A stretch of DNA of 64,000 nt, from positions 1-64,000 of the forward strand of contig NZ_CAMLSE010000026.1 in assembly GCF_946482605.1 (NCBI RefSeq), written 5' to 3'. The notes beneath the pieces were generated by a model. The model did not search any database and was not told where the DNA came from. It saw only the letters and a program-made list of their open reading frames with translations. Shown here piece after piece: positions 54,883 to 63,089 of this stretch. A program made the position numbers and the translations under genes. The number at the start of each line of letters is the position of its first letter. Position 1 is the stretch's first letter. The DNA comes from an uncultured Dyadobacter sp. (GTDB lineage: Bacteria > Bacteroidota > Bacteroidia > Cytophagales > Spirosomataceae).

Positions 54883-55652
54883 TTACCTCAGTTCGAACTT
54901 ATCGCCTTGCTCAGGAAAGATCAGCCGCAGCCCGAACGTATTTGCCGCATCTAACTCCCGGCGAACAATTGCTTCGGTTTTTCCCACTGGCTTAATATGC
55001 GTTACGACCACATTCAGGTTTCGCAAATGCTCCTTTCCTGCTAATGCAGCCAAAACCTCGAATTCCTTCATAAACCATTTCGGCGTCAGGTGCCCGTACA
55101 AATGGCGGTCGGGTTGTGCGTTGGAATAGGAAACTTCCAGAAATACACCCTTCAATTGCCCCGACTTAACCAGCGGTGCTACGGCGGTCCAAACCCTGCG
55201 CATATGGTCGGTTTTCTCGACCTCGTCCGGCCCGGTATCGCCGAAATACAGCGCATACGACTCCCCGCTTCTGACCAGAAAAGCGGTACTGGAATAAGGG
55301 TTTGAATGGCTTAGGGGAAATACCCGCACCGACATTTCCGTTTCCGCGAGCGGTGTTTCGCCGCCTTCCGCCAGTGGTCTGTACCGGTACTTATCTAAAG
55401 CAGGTGCATTACCGTCATTAGTAAGGTTGGGCCAGCTTTGCCAGTTGCTTTTTCGATGCCGTTACTCACCGTTCCGGCATCCAGGCACACGTAAGCGTCC
55501 GAACCGGCAGGCGCAAGCATATATGCGGAAAGGTTTCCATCCATTGTACCGCCTTTCACACCCAGTGGCACGACTTTAAAGCCTTCCTGCGCCGGGGCCG
55601 TTGTGGCCAGAAATTGTAAAAGAAGGGCAGTAATTATACTTCGCTTGTTCAT
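54883..55652 (-). pseudogene. Class II 3',5'-cyclic AMP phosphodiesterase, broken by an internal deletion
   Basis: The 5' part (55652 down to about 55440) encodes a signal peptide and VVPLGVKGGTMDGNLSAYML, then DAYVCLDAGTVSNGIEKA, the start of a class II (PDE1-type, metallo-beta-lactamase fold) phosphodiesterase. The rest, in another frame, is SWPNLTNDGNAPALDKYRYR, VRVFPLSHSNPYSSTAFLVR and HIKPVGKTEAIVRRELDAAN to the end at 54883. The middle, about 60 residues that should hold the metal-binding H-x-H-x-D-H motif, is missing. The join near 55431-55444 contains a 5-base direct repeat, GCCAG. The upstream frame runs into a stop at 55395. No active enzyme can be made. Confidence 0.85.
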
Positions 55653-55675
55653 TTCAAAGGGTTAAAACAGCCATC

Positions 55676-57166
55676 ATGACAGCCGTTACAATTGTATTCC
55701 CGCATCAGCTTTTTAGAAAACATCCTGCAATTACATTGGACAGGCCGGTAGTGATGGTGGAAGAACCGCTATTCTTCACCCAATTCCGTTTTCACAAACA
55801 AAAACTGCTTTTCCATCGGGCAACGATGCAAAACTACAAGGCGTTTCTCGAAGATCGTAAGGTAAACGTCGAATATGTGGAGGCAAACGAGCCGCATTCG
55901 GATGTACGGAAGCTGCCGGGATACCTTTCCCAGCAAGGTGTTACCGAAATCCACTATGCCGATGTAACCGACGACTGGCTCGCATCCCGCTTTAAAAAAG
56001 CGACCCTGAAAGTAAAAATTGAGCTGACGGAATATCCCAGCCCCATGTTTTTGAATACCAAAGAAGAGCTGGATTCCTATTTCATGAATAGAAAAAGGTA
56101 TTTTCTCGCCGACTTCTACATGGACCAGCGACAGACGCGCGACATTCTGATCGTCCGGAATGGTGAGCCGGCTGGCGGCAAGTGGAGCTTTGATGATGAA
56201 AACCGTTTGAAATACCCTAAAAAACAAACGCCGCCAACCATCCGTTTCCCGCGAAATTCCGATGCCCGGGACGAAGGAAAGGCATATGTAGAAAAGTATT
56301 TTGCTAAAAATTACGGTCAGATCTCCGACGACATACGTTACCCGCTGGACTTCGGCCAGGCTGAACGCTGGCTCGACCAGTTTCTGGAAGAGCGGTTTTC
56401 ACATTTCGGACATTATGAAGATGCGATTGTTTCGGAGCAGCTCATTCTGCATCACAGTGTGCTCTCCCCAATGCTGAACTCGGGCCTGATCACGCCGCAA
56501 AAAGTAATTTCCAAAGCACTCGCCTACGCGCACGAGCACCGGATTCCATTCAATTCGGTAGAAGGTTTTGTCAGGCAGATCATCGGCTGGCGGGAATTTA
56601 TCAGAGGTGTTTATGAAATCAAGGGGAGTAAGCAGCGGACGCGCAACTATTGGCACTTTCATAGAAAACTACCCGAAAGCTTTTGGAAAGCCTCCACGGG
56701 CATCCCGCCCCTCGATATTGTGATCCAGAAAGTGCTCGATACCGGCTATTGTCACCATATAGAGCGGCTGATGGTACTGGGTAACTTTATGATGCTCTGT
56801 GAAATCGACCCCGACGATGTGTACCGATGGTTTATGGAACTCTTCATCGACGCCTATGACTGGGTAATGGTGCCGAATGTGTATGGAATGAGCCAGTTCT
56901 CCGACGGTGGGCTGATGGCCACCAAACCGTACATCAGCGCCAGCAACTATCTTATGAAAATGAGCGACTTCCCCAAAGGAGAATGGCAGGAAACCTGGGA
57001 CGGATTATTCTGGCGTTTTATGAACAAATACCGCAAATTTTTTCTCCGAAATCCACGCCTCGGCATGCTCGTAAAGACCTTTGATCAAATGTCGGCGGAG
57101 AAACGCCAAACGCACATTGACAATGCAAATGCATACCTTCGCAAACTCGACAGTCATAATGCGTAA
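55676..57166 (+). CDS. Cryptochrome/photolyase-like protein (PhrB-related, COG3046)
   Basis: A 496-residue flavoprotein related to the prokaryotic (6-4) photolyases. The N-terminal ~130 residues form the chromophore domain (TAVTIVFPHQLFRKHPA). The FAD-binding helical part follows, with LDFGQAERWLDQFLEERFSH, HHSVLSPMLNSGLITPQKVI, FVRQIIGWREFIRGVYEIKG, VLDTGYCHHIERLMVLGNFM and WVMVPNVYGMSQFSDGGLMA. The known PhrB proteins carry a [4Fe-4S] cluster on four Cys, three of them in or after the MSDY-x region. Here that region reads KMSDFPKGEWQETWDGLFWR with none, and only two Cys exist in the whole chain. Either this branch has no cluster, or its chemistry differs. Confidence 0.88.
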   Translation: MTAVTIVFPHQLFRKHPAITLDRPVVMVEEPLFFTQFRFHKQKLLFHRATMQNYKAFLEDRKVNVEYVEANEPHSDVRKLPGYLSQQGVTEIHYADVTDDWLASRFKKATLKVKIELTEYPSPMFLNTKEELDSYFMNRKRYFLADFYMDQRQTRDILIVRNGEPAGGKWSFDDENRLKYPKKQTPPTIRFPRNSDARDEGKAYVEKYFAKNYGQISDDIRYPLDFGQAERWLDQFLEERFSHFGHYEDAIVSEQLILHHSVLSPMLNSGLITPQKVISKALAYAHEHRIPFNSVEGFVRQIIGWREFIRGVYEIKGSKQRTRNYWHFHRKLPESFWKASTGIPPLDIVIQKVLDTGYCHHIERLMVLGNFMMLCEIDPDDVYRWFMELFIDAYDWVMVPNVYGMSQFSDGGLMATKPYISASNYLMKMSDFPKGEWQETWDGLFWRFMNKYRKFFLRNPRLGMLVKTFDQMSAEKRQTHIDNANAYLRKLDSHNA

Positions 57167-57170
57167 ACGA

Positions 57171-57620
57171 ATGCCCGAACTAATCCGTACCACCAGCGAC
57201 AATCCCGATTTCCAGAATCTCACCAGTGAACTCGACGATGAACTTTGCCGCATTTACAACACTAAAAAGGAAGATTACGAAGAATACAACCGCATTACCG
57301 GCCTTCCGACGGTGGTATTAGCTTACGAAAACGGCGACGCCGTCGCGTGCGGATGCTTTAAGCAGTTCGACGAGCACCGCATCGAGCTGAAACGTATGTT
57401 TGTGAAACCGGAATTCCGCGGCAAAGGCCTGGCGTCGATGATGGTAGCGGAGCTTGAAATATGGGCCGGCGAGCTGGGTTACCAGGCGGCTATTCTCGAA
57501 ACCGGTATCGGCCAGCCGGAGGCAATCGCATTGTACCGGAAATTGGGTTACATCGATATCCCGCATTTCGGAGATTTTCCTGAGGAATCGCGGAGTGTTT
57601 GTTTGGGGAAGCTTCTATAA
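57171..57620 (+). CDS. GNAT family N-acetyltransferase
   Basis: A 149-residue acetyltransferase of unknown substrate. The acetyl-CoA loop is visible in RMFVKPEFRGKGLASMMVAE, and the C-terminal strand region is YQAAILETGIGQPEAIALYR with KLGYIDIPHFG. I chose MPELIRTTSDNPDFQ at 57171 as the start; an ATG at 57159 (MRKRMPEL) overlapping the photolyase stop is equally possible. The longer frame from 57081 overlaps the photolyase too far to be credible. It is probably co-transcribed with the photolyase-like gene. Confidence 0.85.
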   Translation: MPELIRTTSDNPDFQNLTSELDDELCRIYNTKKEDYEEYNRITGLPTVVLAYENGDAVACGCFKQFDEHRIELKRMFVKPEFRGKGLASMMVAELEIWAGELGYQAAILETGIGQPEAIALYRKLGYIDIPHFGDFPEESRSVCLGKLL

Positions 57621-57625
57621 ATCGG

Positions 57626-58000
57626 CTAGACGTGCTGCAAGATAAAATCAGCGGGGATATTGAGTTTTGTGTAAATCGCTTTGAGAAACGTCACACTGGG
57701 AGCTTGCTCTCCATTGATGATCGCTAGCAGTTCATCTTCATCTATGCCCAGCATCTCCGCCAGATTCCCTCCTTCGAGTTTCATTTCATACATGCGAAGT
57801 TCAATTATCCCTTCAAGCGTTCGTGGCGGTTCTTCGTAGTAATGTTCCATTTCATATGCTTGCGCAGCAATGGCCATCATTTCCAGCGTTTCAAATTCAC
57901 TTTCTGTTAAATTTTCTTCACCCTTGTCCATAAGCCTCTCCACTTCCACGACCGCAGCCTCATATTCTTCTTCGGTTTCGTATTTCAGTTGCTTTTTCAT
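57626..58000 (-). CDS. higA: HigA-type antitoxin with XRE helix-turn-helix
   Basis: The antitoxin of an intact HigBA pair, 124 residues. The N-terminal toxin-binding part (TEEEYEAAVVEVERLMDKGE, then ESEFETLEMMAIAAQAYEME) is followed by a linker with GIIELRMYEMKLEGGNLAEM and the helix-turn-helix (LGIDEDELLAIINGEQAPSV and TFLKAIYTKLNI). Toxin gene first and antitoxin second is the normal order in HigBA, and they overlap by 4 bases (ATGA). The protein represses its own operon in well-studied relatives. It resembles the HigA-type protein at 9791-10150 and, in its first part, the small protein at 25163. Confidence 0.9.
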   Translation of the reverse strand: MKKQLKYETEEEYEAAVVEVERLMDKGEENLTESEFETLEMMAIAAQAYEMEHYYEEPPRTLEGIIELRMYEMKLEGGNLAEMLGIDEDELLAIINGEQAPSVTFLKAIYTKLNIPADFILQHV

Positions 58001-58290
58001 AGTCTTCTCAGATTGAGCTTATCATATTCCGCATGAGTACCAATAAATTTAATAAAAACGGTTCGAACCCTGAACACAATTTTCACCACGATCCGCAACT
58101 GATTTCCTCGTATATTGAAAACATACAAATTCCTTCCAACAGCATCCGCAGAATTAAATGCGTTTTTCACGTCATGAGCATTACGCCAATTAGCCCTTTC
58201 CGTTATGGTACACCAGTTATCCAGCGACTCGAAAAATTGCGGATGTTTTCTACCATAGCTATGTATCTTTTTACGGGTCATCACAACCAT
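57997..58290 (-). CDS. higB: HigB-type mRNA interferase toxin (RelE fold)
   Basis: A 97-residue toxin that cleaves mRNA on the ribosome in studied relatives. The family pattern is clear: KHPQFFESLDNWCTITERAN, WRNAHDVKNAFNSADAVGRN, LYVFNIRGNQLRIVVKIVFR and VFIKFIGTHAEYDKL. The basic C-terminal residues and the conserved H-x-E/D-Y end are present, so it looks active. The start may be three residues in (MTRKKIHSYG). The whole pair is 665 bases, between a GNAT gene and a permease. The first few residues show that the stub at 9743 belongs to the same toxin type only loosely. Confidence 0.9.
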   Translation of the reverse strand: MVVMTRKKIHSYGRKHPQFFESLDNWCTITERANWRNAHDVKNAFNSADAVGRNLYVFNIRGNQLRIVVKIVFRVRTVFIKFIGTHAEYDKLNLRRL

Positions 58291-58389
58291 TGTATTTGAA
58301 AGTGTGTGGTTTTCGATTAATTTTTGAAAAATCGAGAGGGCTTTCTATTCCTCCAAATCCCATTACCAGCCGGTCAAACTAATTATCCA

Positions 58390-59499
58390 TTGGAAACTTC
58401 TACCCCACCCTTCTACCAAAAACTCTCCCTAACCCTCCTCGCCATAGGTCTGATCATGCTCGCGATCTTCCTCGGCCAGGATATCATCGTACCCCTGGCA
58501 TTGGCCGGGCTGATTGCGGTGTTACTCCGGCCACTGGAAGGCTGGCTTATCCGGCTCGGTGTACCCAAGTTGATGGCCATCAGCATTGCGGTGACGTTTG
58601 CCGTCCTGCTGGTATCGGCGGTCGCTGTGATCCTGTCCATGCAGCTCGCCGACTTTTCGGATGAATGGCCGAGGCTTAAACGCAACATCGATCAGTTTTA
58701 CCGCGACGCCCGAAGATGGATCCGACGCGAATACAGCCTCAGTTATCGCCAGCAGGCCGAGTACCTGAAAAATGCCCAGACCAAGACGCTCGAGACATTT
58801 CAAGGACCGGAAACTTTGGGGGTTGTAACGGGGCCGCTCGGCACACTGATCCTCATCCCGATCTACGCCTTCCTGCTTTTGTATTATCGCGCCATGCTAC
58901 TGCATTTCACGGTGGTACTCTTCGCCGAGGAATACAAGGAAAAGGTGCTTGAAGTAATGGGTGAAATCAAGTCGATCATCCAGAGTTATATGGTAGGATT
59001 GCTGCTGGAAACGACGGCGGTGGCCGTTCTCAATTGCGCCGGCCTGCTGATACTGAATGTCCAGTACGCGCTGCTGCTGGGCATTATGGCCGCGATCCTT
59101 AACCTCGTTCCTTACATCGGAGGCCTCGTCGCGACGGCACTGGCCGTGATGGTGACGTTTATCAGCCATCCCGAGCTGGATGTGATCCTGGGGGTGGTTG
59201 GGGTCTTCATCGCCGTGCAGGTGATCGATAACAACTTCCTTGTACCCTTCATTGTCGGGTCAAAGGTCAAAATCAATGCGCTGGTATCGATTGTGGGCGT
59301 GTTGGTAGGTGGCGCACTGGCCGGTTTATCGGGCATGTTCCTCTCGATTCCCGCCATCGCTATGATGAAAGTTATTTTCGACCGCATCGACGGTCTGAAG
59401 CCGTGGGGAATCCTGTTGGGCGACCAGACGCCCGAGCAGGCCAACAACAAACTATTCAGGTTCGTTAATCTGAAAAAACCGGAAGCCGGAGAAGAATAA
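58390..59499 (+). CDS. AI-2E family transporter (permease)
   Basis: An inner-membrane protein of the AI-2E/PerM family. I favour a TTG start at 58390, giving METSTPPFYQKLSLTLLAIG and 369 residues, since relatives begin with a short polar segment and F-Y-x-K-L before the first helix. The frame is open to a TTG at 58324, giving 391. Membrane segments include LALAGLIAVLLRPLEGWLI, AISIAVTFAVLLVSAVAVI and LIPIYAFLLLYYRAMLLHF. The conserved C-terminal block VIDNNFLVPFIVGSKVKINA and LAGLSGMFLSIPAIAMMKVI is clear. Family members export small molecules or act as Na+/H+ antiporters; the substrate is unknown. There is no ATG at either start. Confidence 0.85.
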   Translation: METSTPPFYQKLSLTLLAIGLIMLAIFLGQDIIVPLALAGLIAVLLRPLEGWLIRLGVPKLMAISIAVTFAVLLVSAVAVILSMQLADFSDEWPRLKRNIDQFYRDARRWIRREYSLSYRQQAEYLKNAQTKTLETFQGPETLGVVTGPLGTLILIPIYAFLLLYYRAMLLHFTVVLFAEEYKEKVLEVMGEIKSIIQSYMVGLLLETTAVAVLNCAGLLILNVQYALLLGIMAAILNLVPYIGGLVATALAVMVTFISHPELDVILGVVGVFIAVQVIDNNFLVPFIVGSKVKINALVSIVGVLVGGALAGLSGMFLSIPAIAMMKVIFDRIDGLKPWGILLGDQTPEQANNKLFRFVNLKKPEAGEE

Positions 59500-59536
59500 G
59501 CGTAGGGGCTAATGGCTCCCCCTACGCGTTCAGGGT

Positions 59537-60838
59537 TTAGCTGACAAATTGTTTGGTATCCACCACCGCTTTCAGGTCGTGCAGCAGGCTGAACAATCCG
59601 AAAAAGGTGCGGTTGATATAAATAAAATGCTGGGAACCACGGTTCATATTCATTTTGCGGAGCTCCTTGTCATTGGCATATTTTTCACCCAATGCAGCCA
59701 GTTTCAAAAAGAATTCCTCATCTGAAAAATCAAATGTCTCGGCCTGGAAGGGCTGCGTGAGCAATGCGAGTATTTCCTTGAACAAATTCGAAAAATACAC
59801 CGTTTCTTCGCGCGTATCCTTGCTTGTCAGGATTTCCAATTCGATGAGTTTGGCATGGAACACAGCCGGATTATTCAGGTTTTCAGGTTCTGCCAGCTCG
59901 AAATAAGGAATATAAAAATCGTCCGGAATCGCCTTGATACAGCCAAAATCGATCGCGATCAGGTTGTCGCAGCTATCGACCAGGAAATTACCGGGATGCG
60001 GATCTGCATGTACCTTACGGAGCTGGTGCACCTGGAACATATAGAAGTCCCACAGGGCCTGACCGATCTTGTTCGCGGTGTCCTGGTCGGGACCAGCCTT
60101 GCAAAATTCAGACAGATGCTTGCCGGTCATCCAGTCCATCGTGATCACGCGTTCGCTCGAAAATTCAGGATAATATTGGGGGAACCTCAGGTTGGGTATG
60201 TGCGCACAGGCCTCCGCAATCTCCGTACTCTGCGCGATTTCGAGGATGTAGTTGGTCTCTTCCGTCAGCTTGGTTTCCACCTCCTTGAAATACTTATCCG
60301 AATCCCTCGCCTGGATATTGAACATTTTCATGGCGATAGGCTTCACCAGCGACAAATCCGACGAAATGCTTTCGGCGACACCCGGGTACTGGATCTTGAC
60401 CGCCAGTTCCTTTCCATTTGCCGTAGCCTGGTGCACTTGCCCGATACTGGCCGCATTGATCGCATTCGGGTTGAAAGTATCAAACAATTCCAGAGGCGAT
60501 TTGCCAAAATATCTTCTGAAAGTTTTCACAACCAGCGGGGCCGAAAGCGGCGGCACGGAAAATTGGGACAAAGAGAACTTTTCGACATAAGCCTGCGGCA
60601 GGAAATTCTTCTCCATGCTCAGCATCTGCGCAAGCTTCAATGCACTGCCTTTGAGGTTTTTGAGGCCATCGTAAATATCCTCCGCATTGTTGCTGTTGAG
60701 GTTATCGCGCGCAGTCTCCGGATTCGTGATTTTCTCGCCGTAATATTTCAGATAATTCCCTCCGATCTTAACGCCGGTCGAAATCAGCCGGGTGGCACGC
60801 TGTATTTTGGAAGTAGGTATGCTATCGATTGTCTCCAT
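59537..60838 (-). CDS. AarF/UbiB family (ABC1) atypical kinase
   Basis: A 433-residue member of the ABC1/UbiB family of atypical kinases, linked in studied bacteria to ubiquinone or membrane-lipid metabolism. Seen motifs are KGSALKLAQMLSMEKNFLP (the family's K-x-G-Q-like loop, here altered), Ala-Val-Lys in ELAVKIQYPGVAE, NYILEIAQSTEIAEAC, MDWMTGKHLSEF, the catalytic loop KVHADPHPGNFLVDS and metal loop IAIDFGCIKAIP. It forms a two-gene unit with the TetR-like gene, which ends 2 bases before its start. The cell makes menaquinone rather than ubiquinone in most Bacteroidota, so the true substrate is unclear. Confidence 0.93.
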   Translation of the reverse strand: METIDSIPTSKIQRATRLISTGVKIGGNYLKYYGEKITNPETARDNLNSNNAEDIYDGLKNLKGSALKLAQMLSMEKNFLPQAYVEKFSLSQFSVPPLSAPLVVKTFRRYFGKSPLELFDTFNPNAINAASIGQVHQATANGKELAVKIQYPGVAESISSDLSLVKPIAMKMFNIQARDSDKYFKEVETKLTEETNYILEIAQSTEIAEACAHIPNLRFPQYYPEFSSERVITMDWMTGKHLSEFCKAGPDQDTANKIGQALWDFYMFQVHQLRKVHADPHPGNFLVDSCDNLIAIDFGCIKAIPDDFYIPYFELAEPENLNNPAVFHAKLIELEILTSKDTREETVYFSNLFKEILALLTQPFQAETFDFSDEEFFLKLAALGEKYANDKELRKMNMNRGSQHFIYINRTFFGLFSLLHDLKAVVDTKQFVS

Positions 60839-60840
60839 TC

Positions 60841-61515
60841 CTACTTCAATTTTTCTTTAATGAGAAATTTGCCGAAATCGATCACGCTTTCGAGTGGCGT
60901 GGTATCGATGAGGTCGAATGTGGCACGGATCGATTTTTCGATAAACAGGTCGGTTTTTTCAAACCCTACCGACTCATCGTCCATCCAGAATTTCAGGGTG
61001 ACCATCAATTGGATCCAGGCACCCTCTTCCAGCGCGTCCTGCTGCGCCTTCCGGATGCGTTCACTCTTCGCTTTCAGATAACCTTCGCTAATGTGCTGGA
61101 TAAAATCCTTGAAGGCCGACCTGAACGTTTTCAGTTTAAGGATCCCGTTCAGCTTGTTTTTTTCTTCTTTCAATGCAAAAACCACATAGCTGCGGTTTGC
61201 AGTCAAAATCTCGAAATAGGTGTAGTAGTAAGTCAGCAATTTGTCACGGAAACCGAGGTCTCCCGTGTCGCCGCTTTGAGCGATCAATGCGACGGCGAAT
61301 TGATGAAAGCTCACAAAAACCTGCTTTTCCAGCGAATCAATGGAGGTAAAAAATTTGTAAAAATCCTTTTCAACCATTCCGTTCTGTTTGCAGAACAGGT
61401 ACACCGACTCGGGTTTTTTGTGATTTTCGAGGCAGTAATGCATATAAAGCTCCGTGATCTTGTCAGCCGTCAGCTCACGTGCAGGAGCGGGAATCTCTTT
61501 GGTTTTGGCAGCCAT
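60841..61515 (-). CDS. TetR/AcrR-family transcriptional regulator (probable)
   Basis: A 224-residue helical protein whose N-terminal part (ADKITELYMHYCLENHKKPE, then VYLFCKQNGMVEKDFYKFFT) has the helix-turn-helix pattern of TetR-type regulators. SIDSLEKQVFVSFHQFAVAL begins the ligand-binding part. I chose the start at 61515 (MAAKTKEIPAPA); 61521 and the far upstream 61587 are also open. Just 2 bases separate it from the AarF kinase gene, so the two are co-transcribed and co-regulated. The ligand is unknown. Homology here is moderate. Confidence 0.72.
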   Translation of the reverse strand: MAAKTKEIPAPARELTADKITELYMHYCLENHKKPESVYLFCKQNGMVEKDFYKFFTSIDSLEKQVFVSFHQFAVALIAQSGDTGDLGFRDKLLTYYYTYFEILTANRSYVVFALKEEKNKLNGILKLKTFRSAFKDFIQHISEGYLKAKSERIRKAQQDALEEGAWIQLMVTLKFWMDDESVGFEKTDLFIEKSIRATFDLIDTTPLESVIDFGKFLIKEKLK

Positions 61516-61562
61516 CAGCATTATTGGGTTAACGATGGAAGATGATCTTACCAACTGACAAC

Positions 61563-61603
61563 AAAATAAGCGCCCTGAATCATTCATTCAGGGCGCTTAT
61601 TTT
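61563..61603 (-). terminator. Terminator of the aldonolactone oxidase-like gene
   Basis: AAAATAAGCGCCCTGAAT at 61563-61580 pairs perfectly with its complement at 61586-61603 around a 5-base loop. It lies 54 bases past that gene's stop and before the TetR-like gene. Confidence 0.85.
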
Positions 61604-61656
61604 TCGGCCACTACCTGTGTACTACGACGGCGCTGGCAACAACATCTATCAGCCGC

Positions 61657-63009
61657 TTATGCTTTAAACACATTCAAATTCAGAAACGCATTGCGGAACT
61701 TGCCCGTCGGGTCCAGCTCACGCGCCAGTTCCCGGAACTCCGGCAGTTTTTCATAGCGCTTTTCGAGCAGGCCGGGCGATACGGTAAAGAGCTTACCCCA
61801 ATGCGGTCGGACCTGAAAAGGTGCCAGTTCCTTTTCGATCACCGGCAACAACTTACTGACCGCCGGCCAATCCTGCTTCCAGGTAAAATGGATGGCCACC
61901 GAATCCTGCTTGTAGCATGGGCTCAACCAGAGATTATCCGCCGCTATCGTCCGGATCTCGGATGTAAACAAATGCGGACTAATCTGGCTTCCCATCTTCG
62001 AAATTGCCAGGATCGCTTCTACCGCATGCCTGCGCGGCACAAAATACTCAGATTGCAGTTCCTTCCCGCTGCTCGGTGTGAAACCCATTTTGAAATGGGG
62101 CATGCGTTCGTACCAGGGACCCGGGACACCCATTTGCTCGGTGCAGTTCTCGGCTGACAGCTCAGGAATCGGATGCAAGTTTTTAGTAGCCAGCCTGGCC
62201 CCGAAAAATTCCTTTTCCGGCAGCGCTTTCAACGGCTTGCCACTGTTTGTCTTAAACTTCACCCAAACTTCGGTAATATCGTCGCTTGCCCAGTTCGTAA
62301 AAAGGCTCACACTGTACCCGCTCGATTCGATCTCTTCAAAATGATCTTTCAGCTGGCTCAATGGCAGGTTTTCATACACATACTGCCCCATCATAAATGT
62401 CGGCTGTACACGTAGCGTCACCTTCGTCACTACACCCAACGCTCCGAGGTGCACCACGGCCGCATTGAATCGCTCTTCGTCCTTATCTCTGCTGAGCTTC
62501 ATCACCGAGCCGTCGGCGGTGACCAGCTCCATGGCCGTAACCGCTGAGGCGAGGTTACCGTTTTTATCGCCCGACCCATGCGTCGCGGTAGCGCATGCTC
62601 CCGCGACGGATATATGCGGCAGTGAAGCCAGGTTGTGCAAGGCAAAGCCCTTTTGATGCAGGTAGGGACTCAGCTGGCCATATTTCAACCCGCCGTTGAC
62701 CGTAACGGTTTTGTTTTTGGCATCGATCGACATCACCTCCTCCGCACCTACTACCGAAATAAACTGGTCCTTGGTATCGGCGATATCATTGAAACAATGC
62801 CGCGTACCCAGCACCTTCACTTTTCCATACTTGCGGACCAGCGCCTGCACGTCTTGCAGGTTTTTGGCCTGATCCAGGCGGTCGGTACTATATTCGAGAT
62901 TGCCAGCCCAATTTTTGAGCTTATCACCATTAGCCCAGCCAGCCAGCGGGGAAAGTAAAGGAGCCGTCATTAATGCGGATGAAAGTTTAATAAAAGTTCT
63001 TTTGTTCAT
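61657..63009 (-). CDS. FAD-dependent aldonolactone/alditol oxidase family protein, exported
   Basis: A 450-residue flavoprotein of the D-arabinono-1,4-lactone/xylitol oxidase type, acting on a sugar alcohol or lactone. The signal MNKRTFIKLSSALMTAPLLS resembles a Tat signal, but with Lys-Arg instead of twin Arg. The FAD-PP-binding domain is at about 45-215: VRKYGKVKVLGTRHCFNDIA carries the usual G-x-R-H block (the His may bind FAD covalently), and PHISVAGACATATHGSGDKN follows. The C-terminal block HWGKLFTVSPGLLEKRYEKL is typical. The substrate is unknown. It is followed by a terminator and is a single-gene unit. Confidence 0.88.
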   Translation of the reverse strand: MNKRTFIKLSSALMTAPLLSPLAGWANGDKLKNWAGNLEYSTDRLDQAKNLQDVQALVRKYGKVKVLGTRHCFNDIADTKDQFISVVGAEEVMSIDAKNKTVTVNGGLKYGQLSPYLHQKGFALHNLASLPHISVAGACATATHGSGDKNGNLASAVTAMELVTADGSVMKLSRDKDEERFNAAVVHLGALGVVTKVTLRVQPTFMMGQYVYENLPLSQLKDHFEEIESSGYSVSLFTNWASDDITEVWVKFKTNSGKPLKALPEKEFFGARLATKNLHPIPELSAENCTEQMGVPGPWYERMPHFKMGFTPSSGKELQSEYFVPRRHAVEAILAISKMGSQISPHLFTSEIRTIAADNLWLSPCYKQDSVAIHFTWKQDWPAVSKLLPVIEKELAPFQVRPHWGKLFTVSPGLLEKRYEKLPEFRELARELDPTGKFRNAFLNLNVFKA

Positions 63010-63089
63010 GCGGTAGTCAGGTTGGATTGCACGAATAGGAATTTACCCCAAATTAGTTGAATAAATCAGCATTCCAACCGCAGCTGATA

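Noticed and set aside
59855..61081. 408-residue open frame opposite the AarF kinase and TetR-like genes
   Set aside because: It is the complement of two well-supported genes, crosses their boundary, and is rich in His, Arg and Ile without any domain pattern.
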